DNA of 41,584 bases from Oscillospiraceae bacterium (lineage in GTDB: Bacteria > Bacillota > Clostridia > Oscillospirales > Oscillospiraceae): contig JAFSNA010000139.1 of assembly GCA_017447645.1 (NCBI GenBank), forward strand, positions 1-41,584. The letters run 5' to 3'. Below, in pieces: positions 30,690-38,998 of this stretch. Position 1 is the first letter of the stretch. Each line of letters starts with the position of its first letter. Position numbers and translations under genes: made by a program. Below the pieces are notes generated by a model. It worked only from the letters and a program-made list of their open reading frames with translations, was not told the DNA's origin and did not search any database.

Positions 30690-32552
30690 ATGGAAAAGAT
30701 CGTATGGCCGGGCTGGCAGACGGTGCGCCTGCTCGGACGCGGCAGCTTCGGCGCCGTGTACGAGATCGAGCGCAGGATCGGAAACGACAACGACGTCGAA
30801 AAGGCCGCGGTGAAAGAGATCTCCATCCCGCAAAGTCAATCCGACATTGAAGAGATGCGCCTGGGCGGCTACGATGACAAGAGCGTAACGGCGCATTTCC
30901 AGGGAATAAAAGACCGGATCGAGCAGGAATACATCGCGATGGCCAAGCTCAAGGGCGCGGTCAACATCGTCTACTGCGACGACATCCGCTCGGTCCAACA
31001 CGACGACGGCTTCGGCTGGGACGTCTATATCAAGATGGAGCTGCTGACGCCCCTGCTGAACGCGCTCAAGCCTCTGGACGAGGCGAAGGCGCTCAAGATC
31101 GGGACGGACGTATGCCGCGCGCTGGTGATGTGCGGCCGGATCGGTATCGTCCACCGGGACATCAAGCCGCAGAACATCTTCGTGGCCCGCGACGGGACCT
31201 GCAAGCTGGGCGACTTCGGCGTCGCAAGGACGATCGAGGGGACCGGCAGCGCCTCGGCCAGGACGGGCACCTATGATTACATGGCGCCGGAGGTTTACAA
31301 CGGCCGGCGTTACGGAGCAAAGGCGGATCTGTACTCGCTGGGCATGGTGCTGTACTGGCTGCTCAACGACTGCGTGGGGCCGTTCCTGCCCCGCAGCGAC
31401 GTGCCGCCGACGCTGGAGATGAAAACCCAGGCGCGGGACAGACGCTTCCGAGGAGAGCCGCTCCCGCCGCCCGCGCACGGGAGCAAAGAATTCAAGCGCA
31501 TCGTGCTCAAGGCATGCGCCTTTGATCAGGAGGAGCGCTACCGGAGCGCTGAGGAGCTGCTTTGGGAGCTGGAAAAGCTTTCAGGAGCAGCGCCGGGCGC
31601 GGAGAGCTTTTTTGAAACGGACAGCGTGTTTCGGCGGGAGCAGGCGAATGCGCAGCGCCGGACCGGCACGCCCGCCGACAGGACCGTCGGCGCCTGGGGC
31701 GAGCGTCGTTCCGAACCCGCGGGCGGGCAGAACAGTTACGCTCCGGGCGGGACGGTCCCGCCCGCGCGGAACCGGACAGTGAGCGGAAGAGAGAGCTTCT
31801 ACTGCAAAAAATGCGGCGCAAGACTGGATCCCGGCACAAAGTACTGTGTGAACTGCGGCGCGCCGCAAGCGGGCGGAGGCGGACGCGGCGGCAAGGTCCC
31901 GGCCCTGATCGGGGCGATCGCCGCGCTTGCCGTGATCGCGATCGCGGTCGCCGTCATCCTCAGCGGAGGGAAGGGCCCCGGCTCCGAGACCTCCTCGGCG
32001 CTCCCGGACCCGACGTCCGCGCCGACGGGCGGCTCCGCCGCGCACATGCACGAATGGGGCGGATGGATTGTCGAAACGCCGGCCGGCTGCGAGACCAGCG
32101 GCGTCGAGGTCAGGACCTGCATCCTCGATCCGGCCCACCAGGAGCGGCGCGCGATCGATCCGCTCGGACACGACTGGGCGGAGGCCACGACCAAGACGCC
32201 CAGGACCTGCCGCAGATGCGGCGCCCAGGAGGGCGAGCCGCTCCCGCGCACGCCGGGACCGGAGGACATGGAGGGCTGCGACAGCCGCATCGTCGCGCCG
32301 CAGGCGGAAAGCTGGCTCGCGGATTACGAGACGAGATATGTCAAGTCCAAAAACGCCCGCTGCATCGTCCTGCGCTACAAGCCGGTCAAGGAGTACACGC
32401 TGGAGGGCGGCTACAGCGGCAATTTCCAGTGCCGCGTCTGGGACAAGGAGGCCGTGACCGTGCTGGCGCGGCAGGGCAATTACTCGTTCATCAGGACCGG
32501 GGCCGGACTGGTCGGCTGGGTCATGACCGAGCACCTGATCACCGGCAGCTGA
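30690..32552 (+). CDS. Receptor Ser/Thr kinase E with Zn ribbon and SH3-like ectodomain
   Basis: The product is 620 residues. The kinase domain has G-R-G-S-F-G at 16-21, Lys42, H155-R-D157, D175-F-G and M-A-P-E. A juxtamembrane D-R-T-V-G-A-W motif (Thr331) precedes a cytoplasmic zinc ribbon (C-K-K-C and C-V-N-C, about 372-390) and one transmembrane helix (about 403-425). The ectodomain has a Cys-containing segment with G-H-D-W and C-R-R-C-G (about 450-515), then an SH3-like domain (about 550-615; ends G-L-V-G-W-V-M). SH3b domains often bind cell-wall peptides, so it may sense the wall (inference). It is the first of four kinase genes in this operon. Confidence 0.9.
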   Translation: MEKIVWPGWQTVRLLGRGSFGAVYEIERRIGNDNDVEKAAVKEISIPQSQSDIEEMRLGGYDDKSVTAHFQGIKDRIEQEYIAMAKLKGAVNIVYCDDIRSVQHDDGFGWDVYIKMELLTPLLNALKPLDEAKALKIGTDVCRALVMCGRIGIVHRDIKPQNIFVARDGTCKLGDFGVARTIEGTGSASARTGTYDYMAPEVYNGRRYGAKADLYSLGMVLYWLLNDCVGPFLPRSDVPPTLEMKTQARDRRFRGEPLPPPAHGSKEFKRIVLKACAFDQEERYRSAEELLWELEKLSGAAPGAESFFETDSVFRREQANAQRRTGTPADRTVGAWGERRSEPAGGQNSYAPGGTVPPARNRTVSGRESFYCKKCGARLDPGTKYCVNCGAPQAGGGGRGGKVPALIGAIAALAVIAIAVAVILSGGKGPGSETSSALPDPTSAPTGGSAAHMHEWGGWIVETPAGCETSGVEVRTCILDPAHQERRAIDPLGHDWAEATTKTPRTCRRCGAQEGEPLPRTPGPEDMEGCDSRIVAPQAESWLADYETRYVKSKNARCIVLRYKPVKEYTLEGGYSGNFQCRVWDKEAVTVLARQGNYSFIRTGAGLVGWVMTEHLITGS

Positions 32553-32610
32553 CCGGGGATCCGCACAAGGCGAAGAATAAGGGAGAAAAGCGCTCAAAGG
32601 AGAGGATACA

Positions 32611-34662
32611 ATGGCAGAGCAGATCAACAAAAACATTTGGCCGGGCTGGGAGACGGTGCGTCTGATCGGACGCGGCAGCTTCGGCGCGGTCTACGAGATC
32701 GAGAGAGACATGCTCGGCGAAAAGGAAAAAGCCGCGCTGAAGGTCATCACGATCCCGCAGAGCAGCAGCGACATCGACGAGCTCTACGGCGAGGGCTACG
32801 ATGAGGAGAGCATCACCAGCACCTTCCGGGAGCATCTGAAAAACATCGTCGCGGAGTATTCGCTGATGCGCAAGCTCAACGGCAGCGCGAACGTGGTCAA
32901 CTGCGACGACGTGCGCTACGTCCAGCACGACGACGGCTTCGGCTGGGACATCTACATCAAGATGGAGCTGCTGACACCGCTGACCAAGGCGCTGGGCCGT
33001 GAAGTGACGGACGAGCAGGTCATCCGCATCGGCAGCGACATCTGCCGCGCGCTCGTGCTCTGCAAGCGGCACAACATCATCCACCGCGACATCAAGCCCG
33101 CCAACGTCTTTGTGTCCGAAAACGGCGATTACAAGCTGGGCGATTTCGGCATCGCGAAGACCGTGGAAAAGACCAGCGGCGGCACCAAGATCGGCACCTA
33201 CGAGTACATGGCGCCCGAGGTCTATCACGACCAGCCCTACGGCAGCGCGGCGGACATCTATTCGCTGGGCATGGTGCTGTACTGGCTGCTCAACGAGCGG
33301 CGCACGCCCTTCCTGAAGCTGCCGCCCGCGCTGCCGACGAATGCGGAAAAGGAGCATGCGCGCAAGCGCCGCTTCTCCGGCGAGCCGATCCCCGCCCCCG
33401 CGCACGGCTGCCCGGAGCTCGTCGGGATCGTGCTGAAGGCCTGCGCCTACGATACGAAGGACCGCTACCAGAGCGCGGAGGAGATGCTGCACGATCTGGA
33501 GGCGCTCGAGGAGAATCTGCAGGGCAAAGCCGGAGCGGGCTTCGCCCCCGAGGGATGGGAAGAGGAGAAAACGGTCGGCGCGTGGAAGAGCCGCACCGAA
33601 AGCGTCCCGCCCGAAGAGCCCGAGTCCGCTGAGGAAGAGGGCGGCGGGACCGTCGGCATGTGGAGCAGCCGTGCCGGGCAGACGCCCGGCCGGCAGGAGG
33701 CGAGCCGCGGCGTCCGGCAGGGCCCCGCGCCCGCCGCAGCGGCGAAAACGCCCGGACAGACGCCCCCGAATAACGGCGGACGAGGTGTGTTCTGCCGGAA
33801 ATGCGGCGCTCCGATCCAAAGCGGCATGTCGTTCTGCACGAACTGCGGCACACCGGTCCCGGGCGCCGCGCCGAAGACGCAGAACGTGCCGCAGACGGGC
33901 GCTGCGGCGAAAACGCAGAACGCGCCGCAGAAGAGCGGCGGCAAGCGCAAGCTTCCGCTCCTGATCGGCGGGATCGCCCTGCTGACGCTGATCACGATCG
34001 GGATCGTCGTCGGCGTCGTCAAGGCCGCCGACAGCTCCGGCGGCAAGTCGACGGGCGTGCCGGCCTCCGTGACGGTGACGCCCAGGCCGACGGCAAAGAC
34101 CGCCTCGACGCCCGCGCCCACAGCGGCGCACGTCCACCAGTGGACGGAAGCGACCTGCACCGAGCCGCAGAAGTGCAAGACCTGCGGAGAGATCGGCTCT
34201 CCCGCCCTGGGGCACGACTGGATCGCCGCCACCTATGAAAAGCCGGCGACCTGCGCCCGCTGCGGCGCGACGACCGGCTCGCCGAAGGGCTTTATCGGAA
34301 GGCTCAGCGGCAACTGGGCCGACGAAAAGAAGTGGATCGTCTATACCTGGAGCTACCCGCTGGTGCTGAACGACCCGGTGGAGAACTGCTTCAGGCTGAC
34401 GATGAAGCTGACGATCACCGAGTACACCGGCGCGCCGGCCGGCAGCTGGTACCTCTACGGCAGGGACCTCAACGGCAAGTGGACGAAGATCGGCGATTTC
34501 ACGATCACCAAGGATCAGCTCGGAGGCGGCAGCATCGTCGTGCCCTTCACCTTTGATCCCGCGGTCTCGTTCGACCAGCTGACCGTGATCCGCAAGGGTA
34601 CCAACGGCTATACCATCAGCTATTATCTCGAATTCTACGACGCCCAGCAGTACGTGAGATGA
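32611..34662 (+). CDS. Receptor Ser/Thr kinase F with Zn ribbon and Cys-rich ectodomain
   Basis: The product is 683 residues. Kinase landmarks are G-R-G-S-F-G from 20, Lys44, H158-R-D160 and D178-F-G. Two juxtamembrane Thr motifs follow: E-K-T-V-G-A-W (Thr321) and G-G-T-V-G-M-W (Thr347). A zinc ribbon (C-R-K-C, C-T-N-C, from about 392) and a transmembrane helix (about 448-472) come next. The ectodomain begins with H-x-W and two C-x-x-C-G units with G-H-D-W between them (about 505-560), a repeat type seen in Clostridial surface proteins, followed by a beta-rich domain of about 120 residues that I do not recognise. It is 58 bases after kinase E, with AAAGGAGAGG before the ATG. Confidence 0.9.
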   Translation: MAEQINKNIWPGWETVRLIGRGSFGAVYEIERDMLGEKEKAALKVITIPQSSSDIDELYGEGYDEESITSTFREHLKNIVAEYSLMRKLNGSANVVNCDDVRYVQHDDGFGWDIYIKMELLTPLTKALGREVTDEQVIRIGSDICRALVLCKRHNIIHRDIKPANVFVSENGDYKLGDFGIAKTVEKTSGGTKIGTYEYMAPEVYHDQPYGSAADIYSLGMVLYWLLNERRTPFLKLPPALPTNAEKEHARKRRFSGEPIPAPAHGCPELVGIVLKACAYDTKDRYQSAEEMLHDLEALEENLQGKAGAGFAPEGWEEEKTVGAWKSRTESVPPEEPESAEEEGGGTVGMWSSRAGQTPGRQEASRGVRQGPAPAAAAKTPGQTPPNNGGRGVFCRKCGAPIQSGMSFCTNCGTPVPGAAPKTQNVPQTGAAAKTQNAPQKSGGKRKLPLLIGGIALLTLITIGIVVGVVKAADSSGGKSTGVPASVTVTPRPTAKTASTPAPTAAHVHQWTEATCTEPQKCKTCGEIGSPALGHDWIAATYEKPATCARCGATTGSPKGFIGRLSGNWADEKKWIVYTWSYPLVLNDPVENCFRLTMKLTITEYTGAPAGSWYLYGRDLNGKWTKIGDFTITKDQLGGGSIVVPFTFDPAVSFDQLTVIRKGTNGYTISYYLEFYDAQQYVR

Positions 34663-34680
34663 CGTACCGGGCCGCATAGG

Positions 34681-34752
34681 GACTCCGCCGCAGCTTTTCC
34701 TGCGGCGGAGTCCGCGCGCGCCTGTGCCCGGCCGCGGCCGGGCGGCGTTTTT
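34681..34752 (+). terminator. Tandem hairpins between kinases F and G, possible partial terminator
   Basis: The first hairpin (34681-34693 with 34700-34712) is a perfect 13-bp stem but has no T-tract. A second palindrome (34727-34742, CCCGGCCGCGGCCGGG) is followed a few bases later by TTTTT (34748-34752). Together they may attenuate transcription into kinases G and H. No convincing promoter is visible in 34753-34807. Confidence 0.5.
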
Positions 34753-34807
34753 GCATGATTGACCTGAAAACAAAGCGGCGAGCTTTGGAAGAAGGGGGGA
34801 GACAGAC

Positions 34808-36889
34808 TTGGACATGAAAGTCCTTTGGCCCGGCTGGGAGACCGTGCGCGTGCTCGGCCGCGGCAGCTTCGGCGCCGTGTATGAGATCGAGCGCGACGTG
34901 CTAGGCCACAGGGAAAAGGCCGCGCTGAAGGTCATCACGATCCCGCAGAGCGGGGACGAGATCGACGAGCTTTACTCCAGCGGCTACGACGAGGCGAGCA
35001 TCACAGCGCATTTCCGCGATTTTCTGACGGATATTATCCGCGAATATACGCTGATGGCGGAGATGAAAGGCCACACGAACGTGGTGACCTGCGACGACAT
35101 CCGCTATGTGCAGCACAGCGACGGCTTCGGCTGGGACATCTTTATCAGGATGGAACTGCTGACGCCGCTGCTCAAGGCCGCGGTGCCCTCCGACCCGGAG
35201 GAGCAGGCCGTCAGGCTCGGCCGCGATCTCTGCCGCGCGCTCGCGCTGTGCCGCAGCCGGAACATCCTGCACCGTGACATCAAGCCGCAGAATATTTTTG
35301 TATCCAACGACGGCGACTACAAGCTCGGTGATTTCGGCATCGCCAAGACGGTCGAGAAGACCAGCGGCGGGACGAAGATCGGCACCTACAACTACATGGC
35401 GCCGGAGGTCTACAACAACCGGCCCTACGGCCACACGGCGGACATCTGCTCGCTGGGGCTGGTGCTGTACTGGCTGCTCAACGAGCGTCGCCTGCCTTTT
35501 GTCCCGCTGCCTCCGGCCGTCCCGAAAAACGCGGACGCGGAACAGGCGCGGATACGCCGCTTTGCGGGCGAGCCGATCCCCGAGCCGCTGCACGGCAGCA
35601 AAGAGCTCAAGCGGATCGTGCTGAAGGCCTGCGCCTTCGATCCGAAGGAGCGCTACCAGAGCGCGGAGGAGATGCTGCGCGATCTCGAGGCGCTGGGCGA
35701 TCCCGCCGCGGCGGCCGTCGCCGACGCCGACGCCACGGTCGGCGTCTTCGGCGCGGCAAGAGCCGCCGACGAGGAAGAGACGGCGACCGTCGGCGTGCGC
35801 CGTCCCCGGCCGGAGAAACAAAGCCCCGGGAGAGCGGAGGCGAGCAGGCAGCCGCGCGCGCCGCAGACGGCGCGAAAGACGCCGCCGAAGCGCAGAGGCG
35901 CCAAATGGCCGCTGCTGATCCTCCTGCCGCTTGCGGTTTTGAGCGTGATCGTCATCGCGCTCGTCCTCGGCCGCGGCATGGAGAAAAAAGCCGCCGACGG
36001 GACGGAAGCGCCGACGAGCGCCCCGGAGGCCGCGGCGAGCGCGCCCGCGGAGATCCCGGCCGACGCCCCGGACAGCGAAGTCCCGGCCGAAGCGCAGACG
36101 CTCACCGGCACCGCCGCGGGCTTCGACGGCGACATCACCGTGGAGGTCGTCGCGACGGACGAGCGCATCTATCAGATCTGCGTCCTTGAAAACGAAGAGA
36201 CGGAGTTCTTCGGCACGCTCGTCTTCGACGAGCTCCCCGCCCGGATCTGCGAGAGTCAGAGCCTGAAGGTCGACGCGGTTTCCGGCGCGACGGTCACCTC
36301 CAACGGCGTCAAGGCCGCCGTCATGGACGCGCTGGAAAAAGGCGGGATCGACCCCGCTGTCTTCGGCGGCGTTCAGCCCGCCGCCCCGACGCCGGAGCCG
36401 CCTCTCACCGCAAGCGTTTCGACCTCCGTTTCCGGCGGCCGCACGCTGCTGGCGACCGCGTCGGCGGAGGCGTCCACCTTCATCAACTCCAAGCACGTCG
36501 GAGAAAGAGGCGTCACGATCCGCTATCCCGCCTGTGCGATCGACGGAGACGCGGCGACCTCCTGGCAGGAGGCCGCGGACGGCTACGGGATCGACCAGTG
36601 GCTGACGGTCTATCTGGAGGGGACGCCGAACGTCCGATATCTCTCCCTCTGGCTGGGAAACTGGGAAAGCGGGCAGATGTACGAAATGAACGGCCGCCCG
36701 AGCGAGCTGAAGCTGGAATTCTCGGACGGGAGCTCCGTCGTATGCCAGTTCCCGGATCAAATGGCGGAATTTGAGGTGAAGCTGTCCAAGCCCGTGCAGA
36801 CGACCTGGGTCAAGCTCACCATTCTGGGGGCATACGCGGGGACAAAGTGGGAGGATACCTGCATCTCCGAGATCAGAGTCTACGCCTGA
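34808..36889 (+). CDS. Receptor Ser/Thr kinase G with FMN-binding and NADase-type glycan-binding ectodomains
   Basis: The product is 693 residues from a TTG start, six bases after GGGGGGAG; the ATG at 34814 is an alternative two codons on. Kinase landmarks: G-R-G-S-F-G from 17, Lys41, H155-R-D157, D175-F-G. Two linker motifs, A-T-V-G-V-F (Thr310) and A-T-V-G-V-R (Thr327), precede a transmembrane helix (about 367-389). Outside lies an FMN-binding domain (about 432-515) with V-S-G-A-T, where Thr495 is the type of residue covalently flavinylated by ApbE. A C-terminal domain (about 550-693) follows with A-I-D-G-D, N-x-R-P-S-E-L-K-L-E-F-S-D-G and T-C-I-S-E-I, the pattern of NADase-type glycan-binding domains. 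A kinase sensing flavin redox state or glycans is the inference. Confidence 0.9.
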   Translation: MDMKVLWPGWETVRVLGRGSFGAVYEIERDVLGHREKAALKVITIPQSGDEIDELYSSGYDEASITAHFRDFLTDIIREYTLMAEMKGHTNVVTCDDIRYVQHSDGFGWDIFIRMELLTPLLKAAVPSDPEEQAVRLGRDLCRALALCRSRNILHRDIKPQNIFVSNDGDYKLGDFGIAKTVEKTSGGTKIGTYNYMAPEVYNNRPYGHTADICSLGLVLYWLLNERRLPFVPLPPAVPKNADAEQARIRRFAGEPIPEPLHGSKELKRIVLKACAFDPKERYQSAEEMLRDLEALGDPAAAAVADADATVGVFGAARAADEEETATVGVRRPRPEKQSPGRAEASRQPRAPQTARKTPPKRRGAKWPLLILLPLAVLSVIVIALVLGRGMEKKAADGTEAPTSAPEAAASAPAEIPADAPDSEVPAEAQTLTGTAAGFDGDITVEVVATDERIYQICVLENEETEFFGTLVFDELPARICESQSLKVDAVSGATVTSNGVKAAVMDALEKGGIDPAVFGGVQPAAPTPEPPLTASVSTSVSGGRTLLATASAEASTFINSKHVGERGVTIRYPACAIDGDAATSWQEAADGYGIDQWLTVYLEGTPNVRYLSLWLGNWESGQMYEMNGRPSELKLEFSDGSSVVCQFPDQMAEFEVKLSKPVQTTWVKLTILGAYAGTKWEDTCISEIRVYA

Positions 36890-36962
36890 GCGAAAAGGGA
36901 CTGGACGGGAAACGGCAGGCCGGAGCGGCCTTGCCATACGGATAACAGGAGGAAAAGAGGAA

Positions 36963-38843
36963 ATGGCGAATCCCGAGACGAAAGCCGTCTGGCCGGGCTG
37001 GGAGACGGTGCGCCTGATCGGGCGCGGCAGCTTCGGCGCGGTCTATGAGATCGAGCGCGACGTGTTCGGTCACAAGGAAAAGGCCGCGATGAAGCTGATC
37101 TCGATCCCGCAGGACAAAAACGATATAGAGGAATTGGTCAGCGACGGCTACGATGACGAGAGCATCACCAGCACCTTCCGGGAGCACCTGAAGAGCATCG
37201 TCGCGGAATATTCGCTGATGCGCAAGCTCAACGGCAGCGCCCATGTGGTGAACTGCGACGACGTGCGCTACGTCCAGCACGACGACGGGATCGGCTGGGA
37301 CATCTTCATCAAGATGGAGCTGCTGACGCCGCTGCTGAAGGCACTCGAAAGCAGCGTGCCGGAGGAGCAGGTCGTCAGGATCGGCCGGGATCTCTGCAGC
37401 GCGCTGGCGCAGTGCCGGCAGTTCGACATCATCCACCGCGACATCAAGCCGCAGAACATTTTCGTCTCCCCGCTCGGCGACTATAAGCTGGGCGACTTCG
37501 GCGTGGCGAAGACGGTGGAGAAGACCAGCGGCGGGACCAAGATCGGCACCTATAAGTACATGGCGCCGGAGGTTTACAACAACCGGCCCTACGGCGCGGG
37601 AGCGGACATCTATTCGCTGGGACTGGTGCTGTACTGGCTGCTGAACGAGCGGCGTTTGCCCTTCCTGCCGCTGCCGCCGCAGAAGCTGACCACGGCGCTG
37701 GAGGAGGCCACACGGCAGCGCCGCTTCTCCGGAGAGCCGATCCCTGCCCCCGCGCACGGCAGCGAGGAGCTGAAAAGGATCGTTCTGAAGGCCTGCGCCT
37801 ACGACCCGAAGGACCGCTACCAGAGCGCGGCGGAAATGCTGCGCGATCTCGAAGCGCTCGGCGCCGCGCCGGCCGCACCCGTTCCCGCCGCACCCGTAGG
37901 GGCCGACGCCCCCGGCGGCCCGTCCCCCGACGAGGACGAGAGCACCGCCGGCGTTTTCCACGCCCGGAAGATCGACGCCGGACCCTCGCCCGTTCCTGCC
38001 GCACCTGCAGGGGCCGACGCCCCCGGCGGCCCGTCCGCCGACGAGGACGCGACCGTCACGGCGCGCAAAAACGCTGCCCCAAAGCCCAAAGAAGTCGCGG
38101 CAAAGGCGCCGCCGCCGAAGAAAAAGTTCCCCCTCTGGATCCCGATCGTCGGTGTCATGGCCGTCGCGGCCGTGTTGCTGATCATGCTGCTGCCGAAACA
38201 GGGGAAAGGCGAGGACAGCATCCCGCTCTTCCGCACGACCTACTCGAAACAAACGTATGCCGACTCCTCCGTCTATGAAACATATTATTACTATTACGGA
38301 AACAGCGGACGCAAAGAAACTTATCACGACGGAGAGCTGCATCATGTCGAGCAGCTCACCTTGAACGAGAAAGGGCAGATCGCCAGCGCGGAGCAGCGCA
38401 ATCCGGACGGGACGGCAGGTGAGCTCACACAATACGAATATGATAAAGACGGAAACGTGTCCCATACTCTGTATTACAGCGAGGGCGTTCTATGCTCCGA
38501 GGAATGGACCGAGTATTCCGCCGGTCGCGACATAGAGAAACAGGTTCAGGTCCTCTACGACGAAGACGGCAGACAGCAGCCCTACATCTATCTTGAAATG
38601 ACCGACCGCACGCACGGCGTATACAAGCTCGAATTGGCAGACCTGACCGTGACGAGAACCCTGGAGAGAACCTATCAAGGGAACTATCTCGAAAGCCAGA
38701 ACACGTACGACGAAGAGGGGATGCTGGATTCGACCGTTACCTGGGAAGAACGGGACGGGTCTTACAACTGGCTGCGCTACAGCGTCACCAATCCGACAGG
38801 GTGGGTTTACACCAGTGAACAGACGCTCGAACGCATCAGCTGA
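36963..38843 (+). CDS. Receptor Ser/Thr kinase H with YD-like repeat ectodomain
   Basis: The product is 626 residues. Kinase landmarks: G-R-G-S-F-G from 20, Lys44, H158-R-D160, D178-F-G. The Pro/Ala-rich linker contains a duplicated segment and two Thr sites: E-S-T-A-G-V-F (Thr328) and D-A-T-V-T-A-R (Thr364). A transmembrane helix lies at about 389-411. The ectodomain (about 420-626) has Tyr-rich units such as Y-E-Y-D-K-D-G-N-V and Y-D-E-E-G-M-L-D that resemble YD/MORN-like repeats of surface proteins. By eye its DNA (38220-38840) is noticeably less GC-rich than the kinase part, as in kinase C, suggesting a grafted ectodomain. AGGAGGAAAAG precedes the ATG. It is the last kinase of the operon. 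Confidence 0.9.
   Translation: MANPETKAVWPGWETVRLIGRGSFGAVYEIERDVFGHKEKAAMKLISIPQDKNDIEELVSDGYDDESITSTFREHLKSIVAEYSLMRKLNGSAHVVNCDDVRYVQHDDGIGWDIFIKMELLTPLLKALESSVPEEQVVRIGRDLCSALAQCRQFDIIHRDIKPQNIFVSPLGDYKLGDFGVAKTVEKTSGGTKIGTYKYMAPEVYNNRPYGAGADIYSLGLVLYWLLNERRLPFLPLPPQKLTTALEEATRQRRFSGEPIPAPAHGSEELKRIVLKACAYDPKDRYQSAAEMLRDLEALGAAPAAPVPAAPVGADAPGGPSPDEDESTAGVFHARKIDAGPSPVPAAPAGADAPGGPSADEDATVTARKNAAPKPKEVAAKAPPPKKKFPLWIPIVGVMAVAAVLLIMLLPKQGKGEDSIPLFRTTYSKQTYADSSVYETYYYYYGNSGRKETYHDGELHHVEQLTLNEKGQIASAEQRNPDGTAGELTQYEYDKDGNVSHTLYYSEGVLCSEEWTEYSAGRDIEKQVQVLYDEDGRQQPYIYLEMTDRTHGVYKLELADLTVTRTLERTYQGNYLESQNTYDEEGMLDSTVTWEERDGSYNWLRYSVTNPTGWVYTSEQTLERIS
37879..38050 (+). repeat. Direct repeat in the kinase H linker
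   Basis: Two copies of a roughly 60-base segment, starting near 37879 and 37990, are nearly identical and contain GGGGCCGACGCCCCCGGCGG. They encode P-x-P-A-A-P-x-G-A-D-A-P-G-G-P-S, each ending just before a Thr motif. This is a partial tandem duplication of the motif-bearing linker. Confidence 0.82.
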
Positions 38844-38937
38844 ACTCCGGACGGACCGGGTCGTCACTCGCGGGAAAAGACGCTCAGGCGAGCTCTCCCG
38901 TCCCCGGAAAACTGCGTGCTATTTGCGAAGCGCACAC

Positions 38938-38965
38938 TTGACTTTGACCGCGAAAGGAATAGAAT
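38938..38965 (+). promoter_or_regulatory. Promoter for the FHA membrane protein
   Basis: TTGACT (38938-38943), a 16-base spacer, and TAGAAT (38960-38965), with an A-rich leader and AAAAAGGAG before the ATG at 38999. The gene therefore appears to have its own promoter in addition to read-through from the kinase operon. Confidence 0.65.
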
Positions 38966-38998
38966 AGGATCAGCAAATAAAAAAGGAGTGCCAATCAT

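Noticed and set aside
34756-34807. TTGACC near 34757 as a promoter for kinase G
   Set aside because: No acceptable -10 hexamer occurs at 16-18 bases; read-through from kinase F is simpler.
38844-38937. Imperfect inverted repeat after kinase H as a terminator
   Set aside because: The pairing is patchy and no T-tract follows.
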